Shown piece by piece: positions 15,620 to 15,668 of a DNA stretch of 15,668 bases. The stretch is from the NCBI GenBank assembly GCA_002439605.1, contig DJOI01000060.1, positions 11,914 through 27,581 of the forward strand, in the 5' to 3' direction. The notes below the pieces were generated by a model, which saw only the letters and a list, made by a program, of their open reading frames with translations, was not told the DNA's origin and made no database searches. Position 1 is the first letter of the stretch. The number at the start of each line of letters is the position of its first letter. The position numbers and the translations under genes were made by a program. Source of the stretch: Candidatus Segatella mututuai. Its GTDB lineage: Bacteria; Bacteroidota; Bacteroidia; Bacteroidales; Bacteroidaceae.

Positions 15620-15668
15620 ACTTTATTTTTTGGGGAGTTAAAGAAGTGAGCCCACTTTAAAAAGGTAC
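15620..15668. other. Window edge upstream of the response regulator
   Basis: These 49 bases hold no complete gene. On the minus strand one frame stays open from the edge and ends in a TGA overlapping the regulator's ATG (ATGA), so an upstream gene such as a sensor kinase could end there. Another frame ends at TAA (15638-15640). Near the edge TACCTTTTT is one base off a -7 box. The sequence is too short to decide between promoter and gene end. Confidence 0.3.

Noticed and set aside
1..15668. Signs of a mobile element, defence system or CRISPR array
   Set aside because: No transposase, integrase, terminal inverted repeats, tRNA attachment site or regular direct repeats were seen; gene content is core-like throughout.

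Overview
The window looks like ordinary chromosomal DNA of a Bacteroidales bacterium, most likely a Prevotella/Segatella-type Prevotellaceae. Four signs support this: several perfect TAnnTTTG promoter -7 boxes of the Bacteroidetes type, A-rich leaders without Shine-Dalgarno sequences, a long SecA with a Bacteroidetes-type insertion, and a fused FeoA-FeoB protein. The assignment rests on protein and promoter style recognised by eye, not on a database search. I see no tRNA, rRNA, CRISPR array, insertion sequence or prophage, and no gene-free stretch over about 215 bases.

Region 1 (1-5803, minus strand) is an envelope-biogenesis block. A three-gene operon reads from a promoter near 5800: an outer-membrane beta-barrel protein (4478-5761), an LptC lipoprotein for LPS export (3766-4425) and a CNNM/CorC-type DUF21-CBS membrane protein (2467-3738). 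It ends at a strong terminator (2408-2447). A PpiD/SurA-like periplasmic folding factor (101-2251) follows from its own promoter and ends at a second hairpin terminator (9-50).

Region 2 (5849-10985, plus strand) is a secretion and lipoprotein block. A DUF4105/Lnb-type membrane protein, the family assigned to lipoprotein N-acylation in Bacteroides, is transcribed divergently from the envelope operon; its promoter box lies so close to the GTG start that the mRNA may be leaderless. A small exported protein that I do not recognise follows (7174-7527), then secA with its own promoter.

Region 3 (10986-13681, plus strand) is ferrous iron uptake by a fused FeoAB protein. Its upstream region holds three copies of the 9-mer TATAGGTAT, one of them inverted, next to a perfect -7 box; this is a candidate operator.

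Region 4 (13696-15668, minus strand) is a probable operon of an OmpR/PhoB-type response regulator and a glycerate kinase, converging on feoAB with a 14-base gap. Both genes carry an in-frame stretch of a similar purine-rich repeat (gtgaagagtgaagaa-like). In the kinase it is an extra ~17 residues near the N terminus, and in the regulator it lies in the linker between its two domains.

Most genes are core housekeeping. The least ordinary items are the coding repeat in two adjacent genes, the feoAB operator-like triplet, the apparently leaderless lnb and the orphan exported protein between lnb and secA. I found no previously undescribed multi-gene system here.
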